Part shown: positions 30,436-39,434 of the stretch, piece by piece
Numbering within the stretch: position 1 is the first letter of the stretch
Layout of the letters: each line of letters starts with the position of its first letter
Origin: Ferribacterium limneticum
Lineage (GTDB): Bacteria > Pseudomonadota > Gammaproteobacteria > Burkholderiales > Rhodocyclaceae
Assembly (NCBI RefSeq): GCF_020510585.1
Contig: NZ_CP075190.1
Span: 62,001 to 126,000, forward strand
Direction of reading: 5' to 3'
Length of the DNA stretch: 64,000 nt
Made by a program: the position numbers and the translations under genes
Notes under the pieces: model-generated
The model's input: only the letters and a program-made list of their open reading frames with translations
Databases searched by the model: none
Told to the model about the DNA's origin: nothing

Positions 30436-31770
30436 ATGACCTTCAATCGCCGGCAATTCCTGGCGGCAGGCGCAGCGCTGGGGGCCACGACGGCCATTGC
30501 CCAGCCGACCAGCCCGCTGCCTTTCCTGATCAATATGCAGTCCGACCCGTTGTTGCCCAAGGCAACGGGCAAGCGCGTCGTCATCTGCGGCGGTGGCTGG
30601 GGCGGTATTACGGCCGCCAAGCACCTCAAAAAACTGGATGCGAGCCTTGAGGTGGTCGTCCTCGAACGCAACCCGGTGTTCTTTTCCTGCCCGATGAGCA
30701 ACAAGTGGCTGGTCGATGTCGTCGATACCAACTTCCTGACCTTCAGCTACCTCGAAGTCGCCCAGAAGTACGACTACAAATTCATCCAGACCGAAGTCAC
30801 CGCCTTCGAGCGCGACAAAAAGCGGGTCATCACCGCCCAGGGCTGGCTCGATTACGACTACCTGATCATCGGCTCGGGCATCCGCTACAACTACGAGGCC
30901 TGGTTCGGCAACGACCGCAAGGCGGCCGACTACACCAAGGCCATGTTCCCGGCCGCCTACATCCCGAACGCCGAGCATTTCCGCCTCAAGCAGAGCATCC
31001 AGAATTTCAGGGGTGGTGACCTGGTGATGACCCTGCCGCCCCCGCCGCACCGCTGCCCGCCGTCGCCCTACGAGCGCGCCTGCCTGATCGCCGGGCTGTT
31101 CAAGGAACGCAAGATCAAGGGCAAGGTCATCATCCTCGACCCGAAACCGAGCCCGGCGCCGATCACCGGCGGCTTTCAGGAAGCCTTCGCCAATCTCTAC
31201 AAGGACCAGATCGTCTACGTGCCGAAGGCGGTGATCCAGGAAGTCGATCCCTTCAACAAGAAGATCAAGACCGCAGCTGGCGACTTCACTTTCGACCATT
31301 CCATCCTGATGGCGCCGCATCAGGCTGGCGACATGGCCTGGAAGGCCGGGGTGATCGGCAAGAACGAAGAAGGCAAGCCGACCGGCTGGGCCGGCGTCGA
31401 TCCCTTCTTCCTCAACATGAAGGACGACCCCGATGTGTACGTGATCGGCGACTCGGTCGGCATTGTCTCGCCGCTCTTCCGCTTCTATCCGAAAGCCGGC
31501 CACGTCGCCAACGCGCACGCCAGGATCGTCGCCAAGTACATCAGCGAACGCGTCAAGGGCCGCGAACCGAAATACGCGCTGCCCGACAACCTCTGTTTCA
31601 TGATGGTCAACACCGCCCCGCGCGAGGACATCGCCGTGCGCTTCAAGTACTGGGTCAACGACAAGGGCGCCATCGTCCAGGACCAGGACGACGATAATCT
31701 GCGTCGCGACGAACTGGTCACCGAGGACTTCGCCTGGGCCGGACGCATGTACGAGGACATGTTCGGCTGA
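30436..31770 (+). CDS. Tat-exported FAD oxidoreductase, flavocytochrome c sulfide dehydrogenase-like
   Basis: A 444-residue periplasmic flavoprotein. The Tat signal is NRRQFLAAGAALG. The FAD-binding motif is VVICGGGWGGITAA, with a second GSGIRYNYE and the C-terminal FAD contact DVYVIGDSVG. The FCSD redox-active cysteines appear retained: HRCPPSPYERA (family: RCPPGPYER) and NLCFMMVN. The substrate of FCSD is sulfide, transferring electrons to a cytochrome c; no cytochrome c gene is adjacent. Its place between selA and selB suggests a role with reduced selenium or sulfur (inference). GAAGAGAG precedes ATG. Confidence 0.88.
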   Translation: MTFNRRQFLAAGAALGATTAIAQPTSPLPFLINMQSDPLLPKATGKRVVICGGGWGGITAAKHLKKLDASLEVVVLERNPVFFSCPMSNKWLVDVVDTNFLTFSYLEVAQKYDYKFIQTEVTAFERDKKRVITAQGWLDYDYLIIGSGIRYNYEAWFGNDRKAADYTKAMFPAAYIPNAEHFRLKQSIQNFRGGDLVMTLPPPPHRCPPSPYERACLIAGLFKERKIKGKVIILDPKPSPAPITGGFQEAFANLYKDQIVYVPKAVIQEVDPFNKKIKTAAGDFTFDHSILMAPHQAGDMAWKAGVIGKNEEGKPTGWAGVDPFFLNMKDDPDVYVIGDSVGIVSPLFRFYPKAGHVANAHARIVAKYISERVKGREPKYALPDNLCFMMVNTAPREDIAVRFKYWVNDKGAIVQDQDDDNLRRDELVTEDFAWAGRMYEDMFG

Positions 31771-31779
31771 GCCATCATG

Positions 31780-31804
31780 GCCCGACCCTGATAACGGGTC
31801 GGGC
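31780..31804 (+). other. intercistronic hairpin
   Basis: GCCCGACCC-tgataac-GGGTCGGGC, a perfect 9-bp stem just after the flavoprotein stop. No T-run. Confidence 0.55.
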
Positions 31805-31842
31805 ATGCCAGAATAGGCCCGTTATCCAATCAGACTTCTGCC

Positions 31843-32400
31843 ATGTCCCACTTCCTCTTCCTCAACGCCAGCACTCGCGAGCCGGGCCATATCGGCAACA
31901 GCGAGACCCTGGCCCGTCGTGCCGCCGCCGGCCTGTCGGCCGGCACCGAGCAAACCTGGTGCAAGCTGGCCGATCTCGAACTGCCGCCCTTTGTCGATCT
32001 GCGCCATACATCCGGCACCTATCCGATGCCGATGGCCGACGCCAAGTCGATGCTTGACGCGACGCTGGCGGCGACCGATCTGGTCTTCGTCTCGCCGGTC
32101 TACTGGTTCTCGATTCCCTCGCCGCTGAAAATTTACCTCGACCATTGGAGCGCCTGGTTACGCGTCCCCGGCCTCGATTTCAAGGAAGGCATGGCCGGCA
32201 AGCGCCTGTGGGTCATCGCCACGAGCGGCAACCGCGAAAAGGCCCAGCCGATGCTCGACAGCTATCGCCTGTGCGCCGAATTTCTCGGCATGCAATGGCA
32301 GGAACCGCTGTGGGGCAAGGGCGGGGCGCCGGATGCCGTGCTCGCCGATGGCGCGGCACTGGCCGCCGCGACCCGCTATTTTTCAGGCCAGCCGGCGTAG
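31843..32400 (+). CDS. flavodoxin-like NAD(P)H-dependent FMN reductase
   Basis: A 185-residue flavodoxin-fold oxidoreductase: first strand FLFLNAST with a phosphate-binding loop (STREPGHIGNSETLA), and the conserved FVSPVYWFSIPSPLKIYLDHW segment that contacts FMN, then WVIATSGN. Probably supplies reduced flavin or reduces small substrates (quinone, chromate, selenite-like compounds in relatives). Its stop TAG touches the ATG of the MOSC gene, so the two are co-translated. Confidence 0.87.
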   Translation: MSHFLFLNASTREPGHIGNSETLARRAAAGLSAGTEQTWCKLADLELPPFVDLRHTSGTYPMPMADAKSMLDATLAATDLVFVSPVYWFSIPSPLKIYLDHWSAWLRVPGLDFKEGMAGKRLWVIATSGNREKAQPMLDSYRLCAEFLGMQWQEPLWGKGGAPDAVLADGAALAAATRYFSGQPA

Positions 32401-32877
32401 ATGGTCGTCGAACGACTTTTCCTCAGCCCTTCCCGCGGCGAAGCCCAGCGGGAATGCCGGCAGCTTGAGTTGCTGGCGGGGCAGGGCGTGGTTGGCGACC
32501 GGCATTTTGCCCGGGCCGATTGGTCTGGCCAGCAATTGACGCTGGTCGAGGCCGAGGAAATCGAGCGTTTCTGCACCCACACCGGGCGCCCCAACGACCT
32601 GTCACTGACCCGCCGCAATGTCGTGACGCGCGGCGCCCGGCTGAACGAACTGGTCGGCCGCCAGTTCCGCCTCGGCAGCTGTCTGCTGGTTGGCGTCCAA
32701 ACCTGCGAGCCGTGCCGGACGCTGGGTCAGCGGCTGGCCAACGAAGCCCTGTCGGCGCCCGAGGTCGTCAAATACTGGCTCGGCCGCGGCGGGCTGCGCG
32801 CCAATGTGCTCGTCTCCGGCACGATTACTTGCGGCGATGAACTGAAACTCATCGAAGTCCACGAGGACGCCGCATGA
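32401..32877 (+). CDS. MOSC-domain protein, coupled to selB
   Basis: A 158-residue single MOSC domain, the fold found at the C-terminus of molybdenum-cofactor sulfurases and in YiiM/YuaD. It shows [43 protein letters not shown], and the conserved Cys pocket QTCEPC. It overlaps selB by 4 bases. MOSC proteins bind activated sulfur/Moco; next to a molybdenum selenoenzyme it could handle the terminal S/Se ligand of the cofactor or a selenium carrier step (inference). Confidence 0.88.
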   Translation: MVVERLFLSPSRGEAQRECRQLELLAGQGVVGDRHFARADWSGQQLTLVEAEEIERFCTHTGRPNDLSLTRRNVVTRGARLNELVGRQFRLGSCLLVGVQTCEPCRTLGQRLANEALSAPEVVKYWLGRGGLRANVLVSGTITCGDELKLIEVHEDAA

Positions 32878-34751
32878 TCATCGGCACCGCCGGCCACATC
32901 GACCACGGCAAAACGACGCTGGTGAAGGCGCTGACCGGCGTCGACTGCGACCGCCTGAAGGAAGAAAAAGCGCGCGGCATCACCGTCGACCTCGGCTACG
33001 CCTACACCGACAAGCTCGGTTTCATCGACGTCCCCGGCCATGAAAAGCTCATCCACAACATGCTGGCCGGCGCGACCGGCATCGACTTCGCGCTGCTCGT
33101 CATCGCTGCCGACGACGGCCCGATGCCGCAGACCCGCGAGCATCTGGAAATCATCGAACTGCTCGGCATCCGGCGCGGGGCGGTGGCGCTGACCAAGATC
33201 GACGTTGCCACGGTCAACCGGAAAAATGAGGCAAAAACGGAAATTGCCGAACTGTTCGCTGGCACCGCGCTGGCTGATGTACCAATCTTTCCGGTCGCCG
33301 CCGTCAGCGGGGAGGGTGTCGACGAATTACGCGCCCACCTTGAAGCCGCCGCTGTGGAGCAGGGCGAGCGGCAGAGCGCCGGTGGCTTCCGCCTCGCCAT
33401 TGATCGCTGCTTCACGCTGTCCGGCGCCGGCACCGTCGTCACCGGCACGGCCTTCGCCGGTTCGGTCAAAGTCGGTGACCAGTTGCTGCTCACGCCACCC
33501 AACAAACCCGTCCGCGTGCGCAGTCTGCGCGTCCAGGATGCGCCGGCCGAATCCGGCCACGCCGGGCAGCGCATCGCGCTGGCTTTGAGTGGCGTCGAAA
33601 AGTCCGAAGTCGAACGCGGCCAGTGGATCGTCGCGCCCGCACTGCACGCCCCGGTCCGCCGCTTCGACGCGAAGATCCGCGTCCTCTCCGGTCAGCCGGC
33701 GCTCAAGCACTGGACGCAGGTGCACCTCCACCTCGGGGCCGAAGACGTCCCGGCCCGTATCGCCTTGCTCGGGGCCGACGAAATCGCGCCGGGATCTGAA
33801 AATTGGGCCCAAATTGCCGTTGACCGTGAAATCGGCGCCCTGGCCGGCGACCGCTTCATCCTGCGCGACGCCGCGGCCCGCCACACCATCGGCGGCGGCA
33901 TCGTCCTCGACATCTTCCCGCCCAGCCGCAAGAAAAGCAGCCCGGAACGTCTGGCCATGCTCGCCGCGCTGGCCGACGCCGACCCGGCGAAGGCGCTGCA
34001 ATTGGCTGCCGAACAACAGCCGGCCGGTGTCGACCTCGCCACCCACGCCTTGAACCGAAACCTCGATGCCGACAGGCTCAAAGCGCTGTGCCAGCAACTG
34101 AAGCTCAAAGTCGTCGGCGCCACCGCCTTCGCTGCGAGTCGCTGGCAGGAACTCGAAGCCCGCCTGCTCGCCGCCATCGCCGCCGAACACGAGCGCGCCC
34201 CGGACCTCACCGGCGTCGAGCGCGACCGCCTGCGCCGCCTGACCCTGCCAACACTCTCTCGCCCGGCCTTCGACGCACTGCTCGCCACACCGCTGGGCGA
34301 TGGCCGCATCGCCCAGACCAACGCCTGGCTGCACCTGCCGGAACACCGCGTCCAGCTGGCCGCCGCCGACCTTGCTCTGTGGCAGACCTTGAAACCGCTG
34401 CTCGCCGCCGAACCCTATGCGCCACCGCGTGTCCGCGACATCGCCAAGGCCAGCGGCACCGGCGAAGACGCCGTGCGCAACCTGTTCAAACGCATCGCCC
34501 GCCACGGGGACGCCTGGCCGGTGGCGCACGACCATTTCTTTACCGCCGAAGCCGTTGCCGAACTGGCCCGCAAGGTCGCCGCGCTGAACCAACGCGACGG
34601 CTGTGCCCGCGCTGCCAGCCTGCGTGACGAGATCAGCGGCGGCCGCAAAGTGGCCATCCACATCCTCGAATTCTTCGACCGCATCGGCTACACTCGCCGC
34701 GTGCGCGATACGCACATCCTGCGCGGCTCGCCGGAGCAATTCGGCTCATGA
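32874..34751 (+). CDS. selB: selenocysteine-specific elongation factor SelB
   Basis: A 625-residue GTPase delivering Sec-tRNA(Sec) to the ribosome at SECIS-programmed UGA codons. The N-terminal EF-Tu-like G domain has [22 protein letters not shown] and TKID; domains II/III follow. The C-terminal winged-helix repeats (about 440-620, e.g. [31 protein letters not shown] and [22 protein letters not shown]) bind the SECIS RNA. ATG overlaps the MOSC stop. It ends 6 bases before selC. Two opposed copies of the dispersed motif lie inside. Confidence 0.96.
   Translation: MIIGTAGHIDHGKTTLVKALTGVDCDRLKEEKARGITVDLGYAYTDKLGFIDVPGHEKLIHNMLAGATGIDFALLVIAADDGPMPQTREHLEIIELLGIRRGAVALTKIDVATVNRKNEAKTEIAELFAGTALADVPIFPVAAVSGEGVDELRAHLEAAAVEQGERQSAGGFRLAIDRCFTLSGAGTVVTGTAFAGSVKVGDQLLLTPPNKPVRVRSLRVQDAPAESGHAGQRIALALSGVEKSEVERGQWIVAPALHAPVRRFDAKIRVLSGQPALKHWTQVHLHLGAEDVPARIALLGADEIAPGSENWAQIAVDREIGALAGDRFILRDAAARHTIGGGIVLDIFPPSRKKSSPERLAMLAALADADPAKALQLAAEQQPAGVDLATHALNRNLDADRLKALCQQLKLKVVGATAFAASRWQELEARLLAAIAAEHERAPDLTGVERDRLRRLTLPTLSRPAFDALLATPLGDGRIAQTNAWLHLPEHRVQLAAADLALWQTLKPLLAAEPYAPPRVRDIAKASGTGEDAVRNLFKRIARHGDAWPVAHDHFFTAEAVAELARKVAALNQRDGCARAASLRDEISGGRKVAIHILEFFDRIGYTRRVRDTHILRGSPEQFGS
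33205..33248 (-). repeat. dispersed polar motif, copy G (inside selB, antisense)
   Basis: Minus-strand reading: AATTTCCGTTTTTGCC, TCATTTTT, CCGGTTGACCGTGG. The gene reads it as [15 protein letters not shown], a lysine-rich surface segment. Confidence 0.75.
33796..33835 (+). repeat. dispersed polar motif, copy H (inside selB, sense)
   Basis: GAAAATTGGGCCCAAATT then GCCGTTGACCGTGAAAT, read as IAVDREIG, a different frame from copies C, D and F. Confidence 0.6.
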
Positions 34752-34757
34752 ACAACG

Positions 34758-34852
34758 GAAGGAATCGTTCCCCGGTGGGACGGACGGTCTTCAAAACCGT
34801 CAGGACCTGTCAAACAGGTTTGGGTAGGTTCGACTCCTGCTTCCTTCCGCCA
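34758..34852 (+). tRNA. selC: tRNA-Sec (anticodon TCA)
   Basis: A 95-base tRNA with encoded CCA. Acceptor GGAAGGAA pairs with TTCCTTCC, an 8-bp stem typical of tRNA-Sec. There is a long extra arm and the T arm GGTTCGACTCC. The anticodon loop CTTCAAA puts TCA at 34792-34794, reading UGA. The layout matches E. coli selC. It directly follows selB. Confidence 0.97.
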
Positions 34853-34973
34853 AATTTCGCTGTCTGCCCGTCCGCGGCTTTGTCGACCGCGCCTCGCCGT
34901 GCTAATCGCACTGTCTTCGGCTCGGCTTCGCGGCACGAACGACCAGCCAGCGAAATTAACTCGACAAATTGAA

Positions 34974-35408
34974 ATGGCCCACACCCCCTTCACCGGCACC
35001 ATCCCCGACGACCGTCTCTACTGCCCGCGCCACGACATGTGGGTGCTCGAAACCGGCGACGGCGAAGTGCTGATCGGCGCGACCAGTTTCGGCATTTTCC
35101 TGGCCGGCGAGATCATCGCCTTTACCAGCAAGCCGAAGGGCGCCGAGGTTCAACTGGGCCGGGGGATGGGTACGGTGGAGTGCCGGAAGACGGTACTTGC
35201 CGTGCATGCGCCGATTTCCTTCGTGCTACTCGAAGGCAACGACGAGGCCGAGGAGCGGCCGAAGCTGGTCAATCTTGAACCGTATGGCAAGGGCTGGATG
35301 GCGCGGGCCCGGCCGACGCGCTGGGCCGAGGAAAAGCTGACGTTGGTCGATGCGGCTGCCTATCGCCAGCACATCCTCAAGATCGAACCGGAGGCGAGCT
35401 TTGGCTGA
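34974..35408 (+). CDS. GcvH-like lipoyl-domain protein
   Basis: A 144-residue protein with the glycine-cleavage-H fold: DRLYCPRHDMWVLETGDGEVLIGATSFGIFLAGEIIAFTSKPKGAEVQLGRGMGTVECRKTVLAVHAP. The lipoyl-lysine position is kept (ECRKT for the usual ESVKA). No gcvT or gcvP is near. GcvH-like proteins without a glycine-cleavage system are known as lipoate-binding proteins in sulfur-oxidising Hdr-like systems, where they accompany DsrE-type carriers; a DsrE gene overlaps it here. A sulfur/selenium-carrier role is inference. The start is ATG 34974; upstream frame sequence covers the selC flank. Confidence 0.82.
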   Translation: MAHTPFTGTIPDDRLYCPRHDMWVLETGDGEVLIGATSFGIFLAGEIIAFTSKPKGAEVQLGRGMGTVECRKTVLAVHAPISFVLLEGNDEAEERPKLVNLEPYGKGWMARARPTRWAEEKLTLVDAAAYRQHILKIEPEASFG

Positions 35409-35775
35409 CCAGCTGGCGCTCCTGATCTGGGCGGCGACGCCCGATCATCCCGAACTGGTCGTCACGCCGCTGATCCACGCGCTAGCGGCGCGGGCGCTCG
35501 ATGCCGAGGTTGAAATCCACTTTGCCGGCCCGGCCGTGCGCTGGTTGGTCGACGGCGTCGCCGATGCCGCCTACGCCACCCCGGACAAGGAAAAGTCGGT
35601 CGGTGATTTTTTGCGTGAAGTGCAGCGGGAAGGCGCCACGCTTTACGCCTGCGGCATGGCGCAGGCGCAGTGGGTGAGTGCCGGTGAAAGCCTGCTGGCT
35701 GGCTGCCGCCACGCCGGGGCGACGGCTTTTGTCGTCCGCGGTCTCGACCCCGCGTGGCGGACGCTGACTTACTGA
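35401..35775 (+). CDS. DsrE-family protein (second copy)
   Basis: A 124-residue DsrE/YchN-fold protein. It shows LALLIWAATPDHPELVVTPLIHALAARALDAEVEIHFAGPAVRWL, then the conserved-Cys loop REGATLYACGMAQAQW and CRHAGATAFVVRGL. The likely start is TTG at 35401 overlapping the GcvH-like stop by 8 bases; no ATG fits, and an upstream alternative would overlap more. Paired with the GcvH-like protein; probably a persulfide/perselenide carrier (inference). Confidence 0.8.
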   Translation: MADQLALLIWAATPDHPELVVTPLIHALAARALDAEVEIHFAGPAVRWLVDGVADAAYATPDKEKSVGDFLREVQREGATLYACGMAQAQWVSAGESLLAGCRHAGATAFVVRGLDPAWRTLTY

Positions 35776-35782
35776 ACCTGAA

Positions 35783-36274
35783 TCAGCCCTTGGGCTGGAC
35801 GCGGCTGGATGTTTTCTTGACGCCGCCGTGCTCGGTGTCGAAATGCACCATGAAGTAGGTTTCCTCCGTCGACGGGATGCCCTCGACGCGCCACTCCCAT
35901 ATTTCCTCGCCGAGGTTGGCGAAGATCTGTTTGGTGGCCGGGGCACCAAACAGCCGGCGAATGTCGTCCTTGCTCATGCCCACACGCGCCTTGCCGTAGT
36001 TGGCCTCGTTGAGCACCTGTTCGATCTTGCTGATCACCTGGTTGCTGCCGAAGGTGATCATGTAGCAGTTGGTGCCGTTCGGTTGCCGGGCGTATTCCCA
36101 GGTCGCCGTGCCGTCGTCGTTGTGGTGAACGAAGCCCGGTTCGCCCATGCGGGCGCGGACTTCGGCCTGCGTCGTGATGCCCGCTTTCATTTCCTGCATG
36201 TTGACGTAGTCGCAGCCGGGCAGGGCGGCAATGACCGCCGTCGCGGCGGTAGTGATCCAGGCGGGAAGTTTCAT
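35783..36274 (-). CDS. OmlA/SmpA-like outer-membrane lipoprotein
   Basis: A 163-residue lipoprotein with lipobox LPGC (Cys about residue 21). Two tandem BamE/SmpA-like modules follow: MKAGITTQAEVRARMGEPGFVHHNDDGTATWEYA and VGMSKDDIRRLFGAPATKQIFANLGEEIWEWRVEG, each a helix-turn followed by beta strands ending WEY/WEW. Function is probably structural in the envelope. It converges on the DsrE gene, with 7 bases between stops. Confidence 0.83.
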   Translation of the reverse strand: MKLPAWITTAATAVIAALPGCDYVNMQEMKAGITTQAEVRARMGEPGFVHHNDDGTATWEYARQPNGTNCYMITFGSNQVISKIEQVLNEANYGKARVGMSKDDIRRLFGAPATKQIFANLGEEIWEWRVEGIPSTEETYFMVHFDTEHGGVKKTSSRVQPKG

Positions 36275-36357
36275 GCGGGCTCCGGTAGAACGGTTCGATC
36301 AAGTTGTCGCTTTGCGCGGCTTGCTTTCATAATATCGGACTACCCTAATTTTCGGAT

Positions 36358-36756
36358 ATGCCGATGCTGCATCTCGATCCTCTCGCCGCCCACGCCCTGC
36401 TTCAGGAAAACCCGCAAGCCGTGCTCGTCGATTGCCGGACGGAAATCGAGCACATGTACGTCGGCCACCCGGCCGGTGCCGAGCATGTCGCTTGGCAGGA
36501 AGGACCGGACTGGGAAATCGACCCGGAATTCACCGACAAGGTGAAACGCCTCGTGCGCAACGACCTGGACCGGCCGGTGCTGATCATTTGCCGCAGCGGC
36601 CAACGTTCCATCCATGCCGGTGACGCCCTCGAAACGGCCGGCTTTAGCCATGTCATCAATGTTCTTGAAGGTTTCGAAGGGCCGCTCGACGAGGACTACC
36701 ATCGCGGTACGCTGGGTGGCTGGCGCTTCCGTGGACTACCGTGGTTTCAGTCTTAG
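36358..36756 (+). CDS. single-domain rhodanese-like sulfurtransferase
   Basis: A 132-residue cytoplasmic rhodanese. It shows the CH2A-like start VLVDCRTEIEHMYVGHPAGAEHVAW, the catalytic Cys loop IICRSGQRS (C about residue 80), and the C-terminal CH2B-like segment NVLEGFEGPLDE. It moves a sulfur (or selenium) atom as a cysteine persulfide. The CRSGQRS loop with its 6-residue active site is that of thiosulfate-type rhodaneses. It is downstream of the selenium island but not in its operon; its 3' end overlaps the convergent MFS gene by 21 bases. Confidence 0.92.
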   Translation: MPMLHLDPLAAHALLQENPQAVLVDCRTEIEHMYVGHPAGAEHVAWQEGPDWEIDPEFTDKVKRLVRNDLDRPVLIICRSGQRSIHAGDALETAGFSHVINVLEGFEGPLDEDYHRGTLGGWRFRGLPWFQS

Positions 36757-37941
36757 GCGCTGGTGGAGCAGGGCGGACAGGCCGCCAACCAGGAGCAGAC
36801 CGGCCATGCCGAGCGCCATGGTCAGGGTGGAACCCCACAGGGCCGGGACGATCAGCGCAGCGGACAGGCTGTTGAAGCCGGACTGAAAGAAAGTCTGGCA
36901 GGAGGCAGCGAGGCCGCGCTGGGCAGGAAATGGGTCGAGGGCAAAAAGGGTCAGACTGGGCATGGCCAGCGACATGCCGGTTGTGTAGACAAAGATCGGC
37001 ATGACGCTCCACGGCAGCCCTGGTGGCAGCGCGAGATTGAGGATCAGGTTGAAAGCGGCAGCGCTGCCCATGACCAGATAGCCGACGGCGATCGTCTGAC
37101 TCGGCGAAATTTTCCCGGCCAGCCGGCCGGACAGCCACGAACCGCAGATCATGCCCCCCATTGCCGGGCCGAATAACCAGAGAAAGCCGGTTTCCGGGAC
37201 GCCGAGATGGGTCATCAAAAAGACCGGTGCTGACAGCACGTAGATGAAAAATCCACCGAAATTCAGCGACACTGCGGCGCAGACAAACAGGAAGGGCGGC
37301 GAGGTCATGACTTTCCAGTACGCCGCGCCGAGGTAGGCCGGGCGCAGCGACTGGCGTTTTTCCGGGGGCAGGGTTTCCGGCAGCAGTTTCCAGCAGGCCA
37401 GCCACAATGCTGCGGTCGACACGACCAAAAAGGCAAAAACCGAACGCCAGCCGAACCAGCTATGCAGCCAGCCGCCGATGACCGGGGCGACGGCCGGGGC
37501 CAGCGCAAACATCATGGTGATCTGCGACATCAGGCGCTGGGCCGGGGCGCCGTCGTACAGGTCGCGGACGATGGCGCGGCCGATGACGATGCCGGCGCCG
37601 GCCGTGATGCCCTGCATGGCCCGCCAGAACCACAGGTGCTCGATGCGCGTGGCCAGCGTGCAGCCGGCCGAAGCGACGGCGAACAGGCCAACGGCGACGA
37701 GAATCACGTTGCGCCGGCCGAAACGGTCGGCAATGGCGCCATGCCACAGGGTCATGACGGCGAACGAGAGCAGGTAGATCGACAGCGTCTGTTGAACTTC
37801 GAGCTGCGTAGCGTTGAGCTTTTCGGCGATTTCAGGGAAGGACGGCAGGTAGGCGTCGATCGAAAACGGTCCGAGCGCCGCCAGCGAGGCCAGCAAAATG
37901 GCTATGCCGCGCGTTTCCCGCCGGGTCTGGTGCTCACCCAC
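36736..37941 (-). CDS. Bcr/CflA-family MFS multidrug exporter
   Basis: A 401-residue, 12-helix major-facilitator drug/proton antiporter. It opens IAILLASLAALGPFSIDAYLPSFPEIAEKLNATQLEVQQTLSIYLLSFAVMTLWHGAIADRFGRRNVIL, which is the Bcr/CflA motif A and D-in-TM1 signature. The start is a GTG at 37941 overlapping the yifB stop by 8 bases (GTGGGTGA); the longer frame extends over yifB with Pro/Ser-rich nonsense. Substrate unknown. Confidence 0.9.
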   Translation of the reverse strand: MGEHQTRRETRGIAILLASLAALGPFSIDAYLPSFPEIAEKLNATQLEVQQTLSIYLLSFAVMTLWHGAIADRFGRRNVILVAVGLFAVASAGCTLATRIEHLWFWRAMQGITAGAGIVIGRAIVRDLYDGAPAQRLMSQITMMFALAPAVAPVIGGWLHSWFGWRSVFAFLVVSTAALWLACWKLLPETLPPEKRQSLRPAYLGAAYWKVMTSPPFLFVCAAVSLNFGGFFIYVLSAPVFLMTHLGVPETGFLWLFGPAMGGMICGSWLSGRLAGKISPSQTIAVGYLVMGSAAAFNLILNLALPPGLPWSVMPIFVYTTGMSLAMPSLTLFALDPFPAQRGLAASCQTFFQSGFNSLSAALIVPALWGSTLTMALGMAGLLLVGGLSALLHQRLRLKPR

Positions 37942-39430
37942 GGGCGAAACGTCGATACTGGATGGCCTCGGCGACGTGGGCGGCGCGGATGTCGTCGCAG
38001 GCGGCCAGATCGGCGATGGTCCGGGCGACTTTGAGGATGCGGTGCCAGGCGCGGGCCGACAGGTCGAGCTGGGTCGTTGCCTGTTGCAGCAACTTGTTGC
38101 CGGTGGCGTCGGGCTGGCAGTCGGCATCGACTTCCTTGGTGCTCAGCCGGGCGTTCGGTTTCTGTTGCCGGGCCTGCTGGCGATTCTGGGCTTGCTCGAC
38201 GCGAGCGCGAACGGTGGCTGACGATTCGCCATCGGTCTTGCCGGCAAGGCTCTCAGCCAACAGCGCGGGAACCTCGATGATCAGGTCGATGCGGTCGAGG
38301 AAGGGCCCGGAGAGCTTGCCGCGATAGCGGGCGATCTGGTCCGGCGTGCAGCGGCATTTGCCTTTCGACGAGCCGTGATGCCCACACGGACACGGATTCA
38401 TCGCTGCGATGAGCTGGAACTCGGCCGGAAACTCGGCCTGCCGGGCGGCGCGGGCAATATGGACGCGCCCGGATTCGAGCGGCTCGCGAAGGGTTTCGAG
38501 GACTTTTCGGTCAAATTCCGGGAGCTCGTCCAAAAACAAAATTCCTTGATGGGCCAGACTGATTTCGCCCGGTCGCGGCGGATTGCCGCCACCGACCAAG
38601 GCCACGGCCGAGGCGGTGTGGTGTGGCTGGCGGTAAGGGCGAACGCCAAAGGCTTCCGGCCGGAACTGGCCGACCAGCGACAGCACGGCGGCTGAGGCCT
38701 TGGCCGCTTCGCCCTGCAACGCCGGCATGAGGCCGGGCAGACGGGCGGCGAGCATGGATTTGCCAGAACCAGGCGGACCGACCATCAGGAGCGAATGGTT
38801 GCCCGCCGCAGCAATCTCCAGTGCCCGCTTGGCCTGCGACTGGCCGCGAACCTCGGCAAGGTCTGCGAAAATTGGCTGATTTTCCGGGTTGACCGTGGCA
38901 ATCGCCTGCGGCAGCGTCTCGCGCTCGGCGAGGTGGGCGCAGACGTCGAGCAGCGAGCGGGCGGAAAGTATTTCGTTGCTGCCGATCAGCGCCGCTTCGC
39001 GGGCACTCGCTTCAGGCAGGATGAAATGCTTGCCGTGGCCGGCTGTTTGCAAAGCCATGGCCAGCGCGCCGCGAATCGGGCGCAGTTCGCCGGACAGCGA
39101 CAACTCGCCGGCAAATTCGTAGTCCGCCAGATGCTTGCCGGGAATCTGCCCGCTGGCGGCGAGGATGCCGAGCGCGATGGGCAGGTCAAAACGGCCGGAC
39201 TCCTTGGGCAGGTCGGCCGGGGCCAAGTTTACCGTGATGCGCTTGGACGGAAATTCGAACCCGGAATTGACGATGGCGGCGCGAACGCGGTCGCGTGCTT
39301 CCTTGACTTCGGTGTCCGGCAAGCCGACGAGGGTGAAGCTGGGCAGGCCACTGGCCAGATGAGCCTCGACCGTCACCGGCGGCGCATTCAGGCCATCCAG
39401 TCCTCGACTGTGCGCGATGGCCAGTGCCAC
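37934..39430 (-). CDS. comM: YifB/ComM-family Mg-chelatase-like AAA+ ATPase
   Basis: A 498-residue protein. The N-terminal Lon-protease-like domain has GLDGLNAPPVTVEAHLASGLPSFTLVGLPD. A Mg-chelatase-type AAA+ domain has Walker A VGPPGSGKSMLAARLPGLMP and Walker B GILFLDELPEF. The zinc-like cluster is CPCGHHGSSKGKCRC, with the C-terminal helical domain RAWHRILKVARTIADL. ComM is a hexameric branch-migration helicase that integrates transforming DNA, which implies competence genes elsewhere. One copy of the dispersed motif is inside. Confidence 0.92.
   Translation of the reverse strand: MALAIAHSRGLDGLNAPPVTVEAHLASGLPSFTLVGLPDTEVKEARDRVRAAIVNSGFEFPSKRITVNLAPADLPKESGRFDLPIALGILAASGQIPGKHLADYEFAGELSLSGELRPIRGALAMALQTAGHGKHFILPEASAREAALIGSNEILSARSLLDVCAHLAERETLPQAIATVNPENQPIFADLAEVRGQSQAKRALEIAAAGNHSLLMVGPPGSGKSMLAARLPGLMPALQGEAAKASAAVLSLVGQFRPEAFGVRPYRQPHHTASAVALVGGGNPPRPGEISLAHQGILFLDELPEFDRKVLETLREPLESGRVHIARAARQAEFPAEFQLIAAMNPCPCGHHGSSKGKCRCTPDQIARYRGKLSGPFLDRIDLIIEVPALLAESLAGKTDGESSATVRARVEQAQNRQQARQQKPNARLSTKEVDADCQPDATGNKLLQQATTQLDLSARAWHRILKVARTIADLAACDDIRAAHVAEAIQYRRFARG
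38866..38905 (+). repeat. dispersed polar motif, copy I (inside comM, antisense to gene)
   Basis: GAAAATTGGCTGATTTTCC then GGGTTGACCGTGGCAA; the gene reads ATVNPENQPIFADLAEV through it. Confidence 0.72.
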
Positions 39431-39434
39431 TGAG

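Noticed and set aside
36358..36756. Rhodanese as tRNA 2-selenouridine synthase (mnmH) of the selenium locus
   Set aside because: Only a single rhodanese domain of 132 residues; MnmH also carries a P-loop domain, which is absent.
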